Part shown: positions 37,641-50,115 of the stretch, piece by piece
How positions within the stretch are numbered: position 1 is the stretch's first letter
Layout: every line of letters begins with the position of its first letter
Assembly: GCA_947579665.1 (NCBI GenBank)
Contig: OX388351.1
Span: 55,994,939-56,058,938 of the forward strand
Reading direction: 5' to 3'
Source of the DNA: Sympetrum striolatum
Lineage: Eukaryota > Arthropoda > Insecta > Odonata > Libellulidae
DNA: 64,000 nt
Notes under the pieces: model-generated
What the model was told of the DNA's origin: nothing
The model's input: only the letters and a program-made list of their open reading frames with translations
The model's database searches: none
Made by a program: the position numbers and the translations under genes

Positions 37641-37921
37641 TATTCCTTATTGCTACGCATTATTAAAACTGAATAGCATTCTTCACATTATTAATAATTA
37701 AGTTTCAATTATTGTCTATGTATTTTATTGCATTTAAGATTTAAATTGGAATAAATATATATTCAACTTATCGTTCTATAAATACGATAACTATCTGTGA
37801 AAGAGAAACGCCGAAATAAACACGACGAACTCGGGGAGAGTTCGCGCGAAGGCTCTAAGAAGAGTTCGAAAGAGAGGAAATTTGTGTAAGTTCTAGGCTC
37901 CGACTCAAATATTACCGCTTT

Positions 37922-38033
37922 TCGAGGCTTTCCTCGGTGTTGCCAGTCAGTCACAGAAAGCAGAATTCCAAATAGTTTCTGTGAAAGCCACTGGTGCGCG
38001 CGCAAAGTGTTGCGATAATTTTTTCCGCCACTG
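37922..38033. repeat. Tc1-like terminal inverted repeat, right
   Basis: Ends gtgttgcgataattttttcc, gccactg, then TA, the mirror of 30394-30505 with a few mismatches. It is the right end of the presumed Tc1-like element or an independent fragment. Confidence 0.65.
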
Positions 38034-38035
38034 TA

Positions 38036-41000
38036 CATAACTTATATTTACTTATGTCTGTTTCTGATATATTTTGAGTGTGAGCTATTAAAATATCTAA
38101 TGAGGTGTTTTAGGTGAACGTCCTTCCAGATTGTTTATTTTATGTCGCCGATGTGGTTTCTAATGGGCTTCTTTTTACTCGTCAACAACTTGCGTAAGTA
38201 ATACTAAAGCTGTTGAGAGCAACAAGTTGAGTAACACATTCCTTAATAATTCATAGTGATTCGATGGGCACTTTGCCCTTGGGATATCAGGATAGCATGA
38301 GGGAGCATTTAACGTGGAAATCGCTGAAAAAGTTCCACTGGGCGTTTTTGGCAATTTACACTGCTCCTATTTTATCTTAACAGCAATATTAGATGGAAAT
38401 GTACGTATAATGGGTACACAAACTGCCGCATGACAGAAAGGTCTGTTTTTAACCTATTCATAATCATTGCCATATGTTTTTAGTTCGTGCCAAGTCATCG
38501 AGTGGAGGACAACAAAAATGGATACTGTCCACTACTGTGGTTATTTTATTCTGTTGATCCATTAGATTCGTTGTAGAAACATTGCTCTAAAAGTGAAGTA
38601 ATTAAAATCATTGTGTAGACAGCGAAATGTGTAGTGTGAAAATCTTTAATGAGTTCAACTTTTGTGTAATATGTAGTACAATATAGAAAAAATTGTGTTG
38701 TGGGTGTGAGTTCTTGGTGTTCTTCGTTCTACCTTGATCTACTTGGTTACTACTTGGATCCTTCTTCGCTACTCGTTTATTTCAGCAGAGAACTACGTTA
38801 ATGGCATTATGGTATATATGCGTAATGTCTACAATAGTTAGATGTTGCATTTTGCCTTTCAATTTGTCAGTAGTTCCATCGGTACTGCTTAGTGAATCCC
38901 ACTAGCACACGAGCGGAAGAAATGGGAAGTTTGATCAAAATGTTAAGCGCGGGCTGCTGAAGGTCTGACCACGGCTATTTTGGGAGACTTAGGCCGTAGA
39001 ACTGTGAATAATTCAAGAGGTGGATCAGTGAGAGTGGAGAACTGGCGAAAGTAACGTGAATTTTAACTTTAAATCCGCTCAAGTTGTTTCGCTGAATAGT
39101 AACTCAACCGAGCGTCGTCCGAATTTAGACGCTCAGTTTTTAGAAGGTTTTGCACTCATCTTGAATAATGATGGTCACGAACGTAATGCGTTTGGTCTGG
39201 TAAGAAACATTCACTACCTCATCCTATCCTCATTTAAATGTTAACTAATCATTAACGTAATTATGGAAACAAATATAGCGTGTATATATTTTGTCATATT
39301 CAATCTTTCTTTATGTTACGTTAATTCTTTTAACGCAAATTAATAAGTTCTATAATTCTACATATCAAAATGTACTCTGATTTTCAAAGACTTGAGCAAT
39401 TCCAAAACTGCAGAGCATTAAATGTGAACGAACCGCTAAATAGTGTAATCGATAATATTATCGCCTCTTGTGACATATTACTGACATATCAATAAATGCA
39501 TACATTGGTTTTTACATTTAAGTATTATGAGCAAATCTTGTCAGCTTTCATCCTTTACATGCATTATTCGTCTTCATTAGGTTCTTTTCTGAATCTCGGA
39601 GAATTACCTCTTGGAGCAACGCCTCTTCAATCAAGGATTACTGAAGTTCCCCGTTAGGTACGTTAATTAAATTATTAAATATTAATTTTGGAATATTGCG
39701 TTTAAATGTTATACTTATAACTTCCATCATTTTTATTCAGAAATATAATGTATTTAAGGATAAAAATTACGGAATGCAAAAATTATGCAAGAATGACAGA
39801 AAGGTAAGCCAGTGATTACAAAAAAAAACAGTACATATATAATTCCAAAAGAAAAAGAAGAAAAATAAAAGTAGAGTAGTAGTTATTTTAATTCCAAGGA
39901 AAGAGGGAAACAAATAATTTCGGGGCAAGAGAGGATACATACAATTCTTTTCAGGTTTGATAGTCTCTCCCAATATAAATAAGCATATTCGCTGAGTCCG
40001 TAAGGGTCCTTATACTGATATCGGTAAAACTACTCATAAGAGACATTCCATAAGAATATGCAATATTTCAATTACGTACTGAAGAAATCAGACATCTATT
40101 TTCTATTAGAATATATTCATTTTGGAATTAATTTAGCAATTATCTCATTTTGTCGCCAACAAAATGAATGCTTGGAGCAGCGTAATCGTTTGTATGAGTG
40201 AAAAATATTTCTTTATGGCTGAAAAAAGACGGTGAATGAAGTATGCTATTATTTATTGACAAATAGCTTTTTATGATCTATTTTCAAAGTAGATTTTATA
40301 AGGTAAAATACCACCTTAATCACCAATGATTTCATATCTTTAATGAAGAATTAAGTTTCATTTGCAAGGATACGAGTATGTTGTTCATTATTGTATTTTT
40401 AAAAACTCTCAACCATTTTAAAAACAGGTTGGGATTTAATAATAGCTTTGGGGCAATGGAATTAGACCCTGAGATTTATCATGACTCAGTCTTTCATACT
40501 TATCTTGCCTAGAAATTATGCATGTTCTTTCCGTCTACAAATATTTTAATGCACAATTGTATATGATTTTATACATTCCTAAGGAGATTAAAATGTATGT
40601 CTTTTAAGAGATTTTTTTTCCGCCATGTTGCTTTTAGATATCCATTTGCAGAAAACAATATATTGCGGAAAAATTATTCTTATTATATAAAAATGTCGTC
40701 GTCATTGGATTTTATAATTTTCAAGGTTAGCTTTATCCCAATCATGATGGAACATCTGTGTAGAGAAAGTGACCTGACTTCATCAAAGATCAGTTTAAAA
40801 ATTTAATTTTCATTAATATCACCTTCCCCTATGCACGTTCTATGTGAATTAATGCTGAAAATTCTCGGAATATTTTTCTCTCTCTTCTCAAATAAGCTAA
40901 TGCCGTGACTCTCACTAACAGTTAAATGTAACAGTAATTTAACCGTTAAATTTTAAAAAGATTACTTCATACCAAGAAAAACGCATTTAGCTAATGTTAG

Positions 41001-41200
41001 CTATTTAATAAAATACATAGAAACAAATTTTCCTCTAACACAACTCTCCGTACGCAAAATTATCCCTTTTTCACAAAATGTAAAATTACTTTCCTACGGA
41101 GATGACCTACGAATAATGACGCAAAATGATATTTAAATTATAACTGCAAATCACGAACTTAGAAAGTATAGGACGAAACTGCTGAAATTTTTTGGCTCCC
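38036..41200. other. unannotated stretch
   Basis: No assigned gene. A frame ending at 39198 (...HERNAFGL) runs into a good splice-donor-like ctg|gtaaga, but shows no known domain and a stop only nine codons before its first part. A 14-bp palindrome cgataatattatcg lies at about 39450. Confidence 0.4.
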
Positions 41201-41425
41201 TTAATGTCCGCAACCGCGAGATGGCAGCACTGAAGCTCGCCCTTTGAAACCATAATCTTATTTGGAGTAAACGGTGAAAAAGCACAATTATGATACATAT
41301 GTAATAAAGAGTAATATTTACCAAAGATGGAATTAAGAGTAATTGTTTTATCCATCAATGGGTACTTTTGAATTGAATACAAAACATTTGAATAAGACGG
41401 ACAAATTAGCAAATCCTAAATTGCG
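41201..41425. repeat. long terminal inverted repeat, left (P-like element)
   Basis: ttaatgtccgcaaccgcgag, then atggcagcactgaagctcgc and so on is the reverse complement of 43478-43698. The outer 74 bp are about 93% identical. Weaker similarity continues inward through gcacaattatgatac, aaagatggaatt and tttatccatcaat to about 41425. Confidence 0.75.
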
Positions 41426-41498
41426 TTATGTGCAAAACACAGGTAACTTTGTCGCCATAAAATATTCTTCGTAAATCACTGAAATGCGATGAACCGTA

Positions 41499-42460
41499 CC
41501 GTAGAATGGGGTGATTTTGGCCGTTTTTTAGATTTTTTTAAATATTTCTGTATTCAATTACATTCTCTATGCTCAGAAAATTTAAATTACTTAAAGGTAA
41601 TTCTTATTCATGCAAATAATATGCAAAAAATTTTCTTAAACAATGGAATTTGTTTAAAAAATAAAGAATAAAGCTGCCTTATGCACCCCAACCGATGGGG
41701 TGACTTCGGCCACTAAATATATTTCCTAAATATCGCCTATAAAATTAACTATATGACTAATATTACGACCATTAATATATTTTAAAATCTTTAAACTATT
41801 ATTATATTTAATCTTTGTTTAATAGGTACTGAGATAAGAAGTTATTGACTCATTATAACGTTTTCCAACTTTGCTTATACATTTTCAAAAGAAAAAAAAA
41901 TTACATTTTTAAATTTTTGTAGATAACTTCCACTCACTGTCACTCGAACCCTTTTCATTTTTTTTTCCAAGCCTTAGAGTCATTGTTTTGTTTCTACTAA
42001 TGAATCTCCGAACCCAAACAATTTCTGGAATTTTTGTCAAAGCACTGAACATTTACTTTTTACTGTTCAAATACGTTTGTACTAAAATTTGGATATCACG
42101 AATACTCATAAAAGATTTAACAGCACTTCCACTAATTTAATCTCTTTTTCACGAAGAAGCACTGTTTGGCCTCCAATTGTCTTCAAATGTTTCCCATCTT
42201 GCTGAGTGTTACTGAGAGAAGTTAACAGACTGAGTTTCGTAGACTTGTCTCGAGAATGCACGATTTTCAATTTAGTTCCCAATGACAATTGTGCTGTCAA
42301 TGTTGCAAGGAGCAAGACGGATTTGCTGGCGATATGTCAAGGCAATCTAAATTCTAAAGGGCAGGAAATAATAGCTACTATGTGAAATTTTAGATAATGT
42401 ACTACAAATTTAAAATTTGTGGAGCAGTGCACGCGTGGCCGAAGTAACCCCTTTCTATGG
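41499..42460 (-). mobile_element. pogo-like (Tc1/mariner) element relic
   Basis: Inverted ends CCGTAGAATGGGGTGATTTT followed by GGCC, and the mirror GGCCGAAGTAACCCCTTTCT then ATGG, are flanked by TA on both sides (41497-41498, 42461-42462). This fits the TA target of Tc1/mariner/pogo. A further subterminal copy, accgatggggtgacttcggc, lies at about 41692. The 962-bp length is too short for a full pogo transposase, so this is an internally deleted or decayed copy. Confidence 0.7.
41955..42345 (-). pseudogene. pogo/Tigger-type DNA-binding domain remnant
   Basis: Minus strand. The frame 42106-42315 ends TIGGQTVLLREKEIKLVEVL, resembling the GR.PVL..EEE.ELV..L segment before the CENP-B-type helix-turn-helix of pogo transposases. 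In a following frame IRDIQILVQTYLN and, at about 42000, WVRRFISRNKTMTLRLGKK match the W..FL.R...LSLR end of that domain. The catalytic DDE part is absent. Assignment is from remembered family patterns, not a search. Confidence 0.55.
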
Positions 42461-42573
42461 TAACGTTGATGTAAGTTGGAAAGTGCGACCACGTTGTGTG
42501 AGTTGGAGATCTTCATTGTCGTTACTGCGCTTGAAGACTTTTGATATATTTTAAGGTATCCTTAATCTTAAAA

Positions 42574-42868
42574 ATGCCTGGTCATCGTTGTATTCCACCA
42601 GATAAAGTAACACAGCAAGTGTGCTGTTTTCCAGGCAGCATTAATTCACCCGGGGGCATTCTCTTGCCATCCAGTAGCAAAGTTAACAAATATGAAAAGT
42701 ATGGGGGGTTTGGTTCATCCTAATGTAAACCTTCATACTTTCATCCTCAAAGTGGAAGAACAATTTGTAAAGCACTGTGAGTCAAATGATGTGCTTGATT
42801 GCATAATTACAGAGTTACCTGAAGGTGATGAAGAGATAACTTTCCCATGCACGGAAGTGAAATCATAG
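42574..42868 (+). pseudogene. P-element/THAP9-type transposase fragment, internally deleted
   Basis: A start MPGHRCIPPDKVTQQVCCF is followed within 40 codons by KYGGLVHPNVNLHTFILKVE, then EQFVKHCESNDVLDCIITEL and a stop at 42866. The GGLVHPNVN...E..F pattern is what I know from the C-terminus of P-type/THAP9 transposases. The N-terminus resembles a THAP-like start but lacks the full C2CH pattern. A run of six G (42703-42708) shifts the frame by one; five would restore it. A poly(A)-signal-like aataataaaac follows. It lies between the inverted ends 41201-41425 and 43478-43698. Confidence 0.5.
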
Positions 42869-43196
42869 CATAAATAATAAAACATTATGTAACTATAAGG
42901 ATTAGACAGCATGCAAAGTTTATAAATTTAAAGAAAGTGCATCGAAAAGGAAAACTGCGAAACTGTCTTAAACTTAATGTTTGGTCAATACATTTTTTAT
43001 ACCACACTATCCTTTATGTTTGTATATTGTATAACCTAACTTCACATTTAAGCCTCCCCAAGATGAAATGCAGTCCTCGCCAGTCATTAAAATTTAATAC
43101 TTTTGGATTTTTGTATGTTTCAACAATATTTGACCGTTTACTCATTTCCTGGAGACTATTTCTGGGAACTTCGTTTTTTTTCAGGAAATGTATGTA

Positions 43197-43307
43197 CGAG
43201 GGTGGTCTGAAAAGTTTCCGACCCCAGATTTTTCAGACATCTTCAGAAAATTTTCAGAAAACATGTCAATAAATGTTGAAATGTCGGAAACTTTTCAGAC
43301 CATCATG
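43197..43307. mobile_element. mariner-type MITE, ~110 bp
   Basis: The left end ggtggtctgaaaagtttccg and right end cggaaacttttcagaccatc are inverted repeats of about 20 bp, with a TA just before the left end (gtacgag). This terminus is of the mariner type common in insects. It lies inside the P-like composite and has no coding capacity. Confidence 0.65.
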
Positions 43308-43477
43308 TGCATCCTGCGATTCTAGTTTTAAAATGCCTAGTTGAAAGTAGATGTAACGTTGGTAATTTATAAAGGATCAATTATTTTCTGTGTATCCAAG
43401 CAGAATAAATTTCACTGATCTACGAATAATGTTTTCACAAGTTACTTGTGGTGTGCCCTGACGGCAACCTGCACTTA

Positions 43478-43698
43478 TTCTTCGCATTTACTTATTCGCC
43501 CATTTTATTCAATTGTTTTAACTACTTATCAATGGATAAATCACTAACTCTGAATTCCATCTTTAGTATATACTACTCCAGCTAAGAAAAAGAGGGAAAA
43601 AGTATCATAATCGTGCTGTTTTTTCCATTTACTCCATATTAGATTATGGTTTCAAAGGGCGAGCTTTAGTGCTGCCATCTCGCGGCTGCGGACATTAA
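43478..43698. repeat. long terminal inverted repeat, right (P-like element)
   Basis: Mirror of 41201-41425, ending gcggctgcggacattaa. No direct 8-bp target duplication could be fixed next to the two ends, so the exact element boundary is open. Confidence 0.75.
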
Positions 43699-44021
43699 AG
43701 GCGTCAGCCGATTGCACAGTCAGCTTAGGGGAGCTTCAGAAGCGTGCTGCCAATACACGACTAACATTTTAGGTACGATTTAGTCCTATAAATATTTCTA
43801 GATTAGTAACAAGTCAACTCAGCGTTGTGCTTGATATTTAGATAGCGTGTGGAGAAAACGAAAAATATACACAGATTTATCCTTTTCATTTTTTCTCAGA
43901 GATACCATAGTTAAACTTATAGAAAAAAAGATAAAATTTATAAAAAGATATAAAATAAGTAAAGAGTAATCAGGAAGTACTCAAACGCATTAAAAAGGCA
44001 AGAACTGTTATTAACAATTAA
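43699..44021. other. unannotated spacer
   Basis: Nothing recognised between the P-like end and the third DINE-like copy. Confidence 0.4.
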
Positions 44022-44888
44022 AAAATCTGATGTGGCCAGCACATGACTTTCTCCATATATAAGATGTAAATATTTATCTACGACAGTAATTTCGAACTCT
44101 ATATTCCTTCTAAACTTGGAAGATGAGTGATTAATTTAGATATTATTATCTTTGACGTCGCAAACATTATAAATAATGTTTTTCGGGACATGTTCGATGA
44201 AAAATGATGAAATTGGCCTTTCGCCCCAGCGCCCAGAGCGCCCACAACGTACATAATCAGCAACTTCCGGTTTATCAGTATTTCACAAATAACTCCTATA
44301 CAATCAGTGATACAAAAATATGTTTCATACAAAAGTTATAGTAAATTATATTTTCTAAAACTTTTATAAATAATTGTATATACCTAAATATCATATTTAT
44401 GGAGATATTTTGAAAACCGGAAATGAGCTTTGAAGAATGAAGCTCGACTTCCGGTTCACCGATTTTCTCCAAAATCTAATTAACTCTAAAGACACAAACC
44501 AAAATATTATACATGAGATTTGGTGTTGATCCAAAAAATACTTTTTATGTTAGAGCGCCCACAAAGTACATAATCATCTCCTTCCGTTTGATCAGTATTT
44601 CACGAATAACTCCTAATCAACCGGTGATAAAAAAATATGTTAAATACAAAAGTTATAGTAAAACACATTATCTAAAACTTTTATTCAGTACACAATATAC
44701 CTTTATATCATATTTATGGAGATATTATGAAAACCGGAAATGAGCTTTGATGAATGAAGCTCGACTTCCGGTTTACCGATTTACTTGAAAAACTAATCAA
44801 TTCTGACAGCACAAACTACAGTTCTAAATATGAATTTTGGTATTGATACGACCAATAGTTTTCACGTTAGAGCGCCCACTGTCACACA

Positions 44889-44949
<61 letters not shown>

Positions 44950-45080
44950 ACAGACATCATTCCGAAAATGGTCAAAACGTGTTCTAGGGACCCCAAAACA
45001 TGTATTTCCGTTGAAATCTCGAAGTCGATTTTTTTCATGAAAACAATACTTTCTCTATACTTCGTATATGGAGAAAGTAA
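44022..45080 (+). mobile_element. DINE/Helentron-like non-autonomous element, copy C
   Basis: Plus-strand copy: 5' tctgatgtggccagcacatg and actttctccatatataagat, unique part to about 44236, two internal units (44237-44553 and 44554-44870), (CA)n, 3' block and hairpin (45048-45078). It ends ggagaaagtaa. It has the same unit number as copy A and one more than copy B. Each unit holds the foldable pair ccggaaatgagctt / aagctcgacttccgg. Confidence 0.7.
44883..44952. repeat. (CA)n microsatellite inside DINE-like copy C
   Basis: CA run with two TA interruptions at the conserved place in the element. Confidence 0.95.
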
Positions 45081-48000
45081 AAAGGAAAACAGCATGTTTA
45101 AGGTACAGCTAACAGCAAAAAAAAGTTACCACCCCTGACCCACCAAGAAATTCTAAGTCCAAAATTCGGGCCGGCGAGCCTTTCTCTCGAAAAGGGAGGG
45201 AGAGAAAAGAAAGATGGAGAACATGGTACGTTACGCTAGCTCGGCTCTCGCGTTTGGATGGAGAATTTTCGTTAATTATATAATGATCATTTACTACTAT
45301 CCATTATCTGCCGCAACATTTGATGTGTTAACGCGTACTATTTAATTTGACGACGATCAACTGGAAGATAACTAAAGAAATGAATCGAATTGAATGCAGC
45401 ATTCAAAGTCACTCTCACTTTAATTTTCGATAACAGATTATTAAATCATTTCCAAAACAATACAAATGAATTTAACTGAATACAACATTCGGTATCAAAT
45501 TAACTCACATTTCGTTTTTCGAAAATCGATCGTATAAATCACTTCCAACGATTGATTATGCTCATCAATGTGAACGAAACCAGCAACTTTTCTCTTCTTC
45601 CTAATTTCAAATAGGCCAAAAAGAAGGATCTCGGATTCAAAAATGGCATTTGTCGTCAGGGGGACCGGCTGTTTATACTCACAAAACTTTTCGTGTATTC
45701 CGTAAAATATCTCAAAAATTCAATTCGGAAACAACAATAAACGACCAAAATAAGGTTTTCTATTCATTTACTCTGCTATTGGTTCTTGTCTCAATCTCGT
45801 ATGACTATTATTTTTAATTTGATTTTGCAAAAGAAATGAAGCATGCAGAGACAAAAATGAACTTTACGTGCATTTCTCACGGAAATGCTTTGACTCGTCT
45901 GGGATCGAAGCAAGGACGAAGTGTCACCATTTTTTACAATATAAACACTTTCGTATATATATATATATTTGAATGCAATGTTCTGTAAAAAATTCAAGTC
46001 AATCGACCGAGTGGTTTTCGAGTTTTGCGGGCACAAACATACGCAGGCTGAATTTTAATATATAAGATATGTGCATGATTCGGTAGATCACTGTAATTTG
46101 ATTGCTTTTAGACACCTTTTGTTTAACTTTCCCAATTGAAAATCGTTCTATTATCAAGAGAAATAAGTAAGGAATAAACACAAGGAAATAAAAGTGCCAA
46201 AACTTCCACACAGAAAGTCGTATAACTTTGACAAAATTATTTATTTCTTTGTGTTTAGTTACCTATGGAGTTCCTCAAAGTTAGAGCTCATTCGATTGAT
46301 TTAAATAACGAATATTCTTTTCTAGATTACCATTTCCCCTTACTCTCGTGACTACTATAGATTGTATAATCCATTAATTTGTAAAATTAAATTATCCTGA
46401 TAACAACACTGTTGAAAAATTCACACAATTAGCTTCGACGCTTACTATCACTATCTTCAACATTTACATAAATACGCGATCCTCCATATGGCATGTGCCT
46501 GGAGAAAAGAAGGGAATAAAAATGTTACCTGCCCTTGAAAGGGTAGAATACCGGGAAAACTGTTAAACAGGACAAAACGAAATAGGTGGGGGAGAAGGGC
46601 AAGATAATCCTTTTGTTGCCAAACGGGAATGGAAAGGAAAAACTTTCTCGTTGGGAGAAGAGTATTTGGGTTGCAATTTGCTTGATTCATTTTGATGTTA
46701 TCTAAAATAATGTGTTCGCTAGCCTTCTCTGATATATGTTTAATTTTTAGCTCGCAATTAGAAGAATGACTCGAAGAAATAAATCTCTCATAAAGTGGGA
46801 CTGCAGAGCAACAGATTAGAAATATTGTATGTTCTTCGGCCTAAAACTTACGAGATCTCACTGTTTATCTGATGTGGATTAAATGAAAATAATAATAAAT
46901 AGCTTGATGAAACCACTGTCCTAAAAATTGGATCCATGGATTCCTTATCGTTTCAAAGTAATGGCTTCCAGTAAATACTGTAGTAAATGGCCAGCGGTAG
47001 ACGTCCTTTTGGTAAAATTCTCGAAATTTTATATCTCAAAAGTTACTCCTCTCGTATTTTTAGCTATTTATTGATCAACGAATCACCTCCGAAGAGTATT
47101 ACAATTTGTTTATTTCAAAGTTCTCAGTATTTTAAGAAAACCATCTTTTAATTATCAGTTATGGAAAATGATAAGACCGCTATCCGTAGATCTGTTACTT
47201 TTGCATGACAATGGGTTAATCGAGGTCTAACCAAACCTAAGACTTGGCTAGAGGTATGAGTTTTTAGTACTCGACACAGAATGGGCAAGTTATTGCGTGT
47301 GTGTTACAGTAATGACGATTATAATTGAGTTTAAATACGTATTTAAATGACATCCTTATTTTTTATTTTATAAACCAGGTGAGATATACTAGCAAATTTT
47401 ATAAGTGAATCAAGATGAGTTTAACGTTTTGGCTATCATCAACACTGAGAGAAAAAATATATTCACTTGCTTTTGGTGTTTTTTATATTAATTTTAAAGG
47501 TTCTTAAAATCTACGAAACTAATAACTGTGTCTATCTTTTAATGGAATAAAAGATAGACACAGAATTGAAAACCCTATACATCCAATGATAGTAATAAAA
47601 AAGAACCAAAGGAACGCTAGTTTACGCAAATAGCTATCTCTTAAATTTTCCCGTTTTGTTGTTGATTGATTTGTAAGGATGTCCCAAAGGTTTATGAAAA
47701 ACATTGGTTAGAAGAAATAGCGAAAAAGGCCTGAAAAGTTGAATGTAAATATTGAGAACGTAATATTGGAATTGGCATTTTACGAAGCTTAAGTTTCTAC
47801 GGGAGTGATCTTTCTATGGTTAATATATGTTTAATTCTACTGCTAAAAGCAGAGACGGTCCGAGACATGGGCAGTCTGGGAGACCGTCCCCAGTGTTTGT
47901 GTGCTCTTCTCAGATCCCTTGAAGATTCTCAATGATAAAATTATACGCGTAGCTTACGGAATTTTAACGATTACACCCGGTCACAATATTTAGTTAAACT

Positions 48001-50083
48001 TTCTTTTATCCATTAAGGGGAACTAGTTCTAAACGTCTGCCTGCCCAGAATATCAATAATCTTCAGATTACCCCTTCCCGATGATTGTAATTAATTTCCT
48101 TCGCAATGGATGCAGCTTTCTTTGGTTCAAGTTCTCTGAATAATTTCCTTATAGTCAAATTGATTGAAGAAGCCGTTACTTTGTGAAATAGCGTTATATA
48201 AGAAATTTTGAATCTTTGTCCTTAGTTATTTCCGCCATTTCTTATAGTCGTTGAGCAATGACTATATTTTTACGGAAATTACATGTAGTAAAACTACTAA
48301 ATCAGGCGTAATCAATTTGAGTTGCCCTTACATCGGTAACAGCCGTTTAATAATTAGAATTTAGGCTTCGTATTTTCCCTTTCCTTTTTTTAATGAGAGG
48401 CCAGTTAAGTCCATCAGCCATTATCAGATACAGCACTAGAAATACTGACATCTCATACTTATTACCCATAATTACTCTTAAATAAGATGGGTAAAGCTTC
48501 CCTTCTGGGGAAATATTTCTTATTGTCAGGAGAACCTATTACTGCTGAATATTAATGCTGGTTTCATGGGCCTCGCCTATTCTTCCTTAAAACTTTTTGG
48601 TTTAAAGATAAGGAAGACATTTACGATATCTTGAAGGTGCAGAAATTTAAATGTGTGAATTCCTCGGCATTTATGATTAACTGGCGGAAGCTCTATTTAT
48701 ATGCATGAATGTATGCAAATTGTATGCATATTTTTATATGCTTACGTGATTATATCCTACTAATTTTCGAAGCAAAATAAATTTACAGTGATAATAAATA
48801 ATTTCGACTATGATAGGTCTATTGTTAATGGTTTATGAATTTTGGATGTAAATGAACGATTTAGAAGTAAGTTCACATAACACCAAATGCAGTAGGTAAG
48901 GAAAATGAAACTTGAACACTGCCACAAAAATCGGAACTTTTTCGAATGGTTGATCTCATTTACATTCTCTCTGGCTGAACCATTGAAAAAATATTTTTCC
49001 GGTCAACTTCTAACCTGCATTATTTTCTCTTAAAATGGCTTACATCGTTTTCTCAATCATGTAATTGAACCATTTTCTCAATCTTATAAACAGCCTACAT
49101 CCCAGGATCTGTGCACATCACTTCTGAGCCTGTTTACCAAATTATCTTTACATTTTTAGATGTATTGCCTTAGTGTTGAAGAGAATCAGCATTCTCTTCT
49201 TAGTAAGCATAAAATTTTCCATATCCCCATTGTTTATTTTCCTATCATCGTCTCCATGCTTTATGTAAAAAATATATAAGTAATTAACTGTAACACCATT
49301 CATATTCCTTCATAGACGAACTTTTCATTATATTTCCGTCCACATCTAAGAATGGCATTTTCAAGCAATTTTCTATCTCACACAAATACCCTAAAAGATG
49401 CGTCGAATTTTAGTCGGACTGAAAACGTATCCTGTCACCACTGCATGGAAGACCCTTTTTCTTTCCTCTCTCACCCCCACGGAGAAGCTACCTTTGTTTC
49501 GTCGAGAAGGCCGGTATGAATGGCACTCATATACCGTTATGTAGACGAAAACAAGGAAAGCAGAAATAGCACCAAAGGGGACTGACCGCTGAAATCCGTA
49601 GTAGCAGATTTAAATTTATTATTCATGCATGAGTGCATTACGTGTATATTTTAAAAATGGAGTTGTTATGTCTAAAATTGTTGGCTCATACCTTTTTCCA
49701 ATGTTGAAATTATTAATCGTTTTAGCATTCAAACATTTATTACGGAGAAGGTGTAAATGAAAGGAATTAAATAATTAGAAGTATATTATTTAATTCTTTT
49801 GGTGCTTGACTCGACTCTGCGCGACTAGTCCTTCTGATTTAATTATTCAAAAGATATGTTCGCACATACAATATAAAGCGGTTTGTTAAAAGACTACAGG
49901 TTCGATAGTAGTAAGTCCTAAACGACCGGAGCCCTCGGCTGAGTATCCTTCAAGAATATAACTCTGTATAGACAATAATTATTTGATATATTCCTTAGCT
50001 GTGATTTACATGACGAAATACGCGACAACATGACCCTATTCTCAACGATAATGATTTTCGCAGCCCGATGGCGAAAAGATTAT
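45081..50083. other. unannotated stretch
   Basis: No gene assigned. 45150-45260 is GC-richer. A short (TA)n run is at about 45954-45968. A perfect hairpin lies at 47526-47563. The rest is AT-rich without recognised repeats. Confidence 0.4.
47526..47563. repeat. perfect inverted repeat, 16-bp arms
   Basis: ctgtgtctatctttta - atggaa - taaaagatagacacag: 16 of 16 bases pair around a 6-nt loop. It is too short for an ordinary microRNA precursor, and pairing does not continue clearly outside. It may be a foldback relic or a recent template-switch inversion. Confidence 0.8.
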
Positions 50084-50115
50084 TGCGAGATTATAGCGAG
50101 GACAGATGGCCTATA
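50084..50115 (+). repeat. 32-bp repeat, inverted copy of 37524-37555
   Basis: 31/32 identical to the inverted sequence at 37524-37555. The frame reads LRDYSEDRWPI and is open upstream (ILNDNDFRSPMAKRL). A shorter match, gagattatagcgaga, occurs at about 58025. Confidence 0.6.

Noticed and set aside
42937..43272. 111-codon plus-strand frame
   Set aside because: Its end is the mariner MITE and the rest is low-confidence AT-rich sequence.
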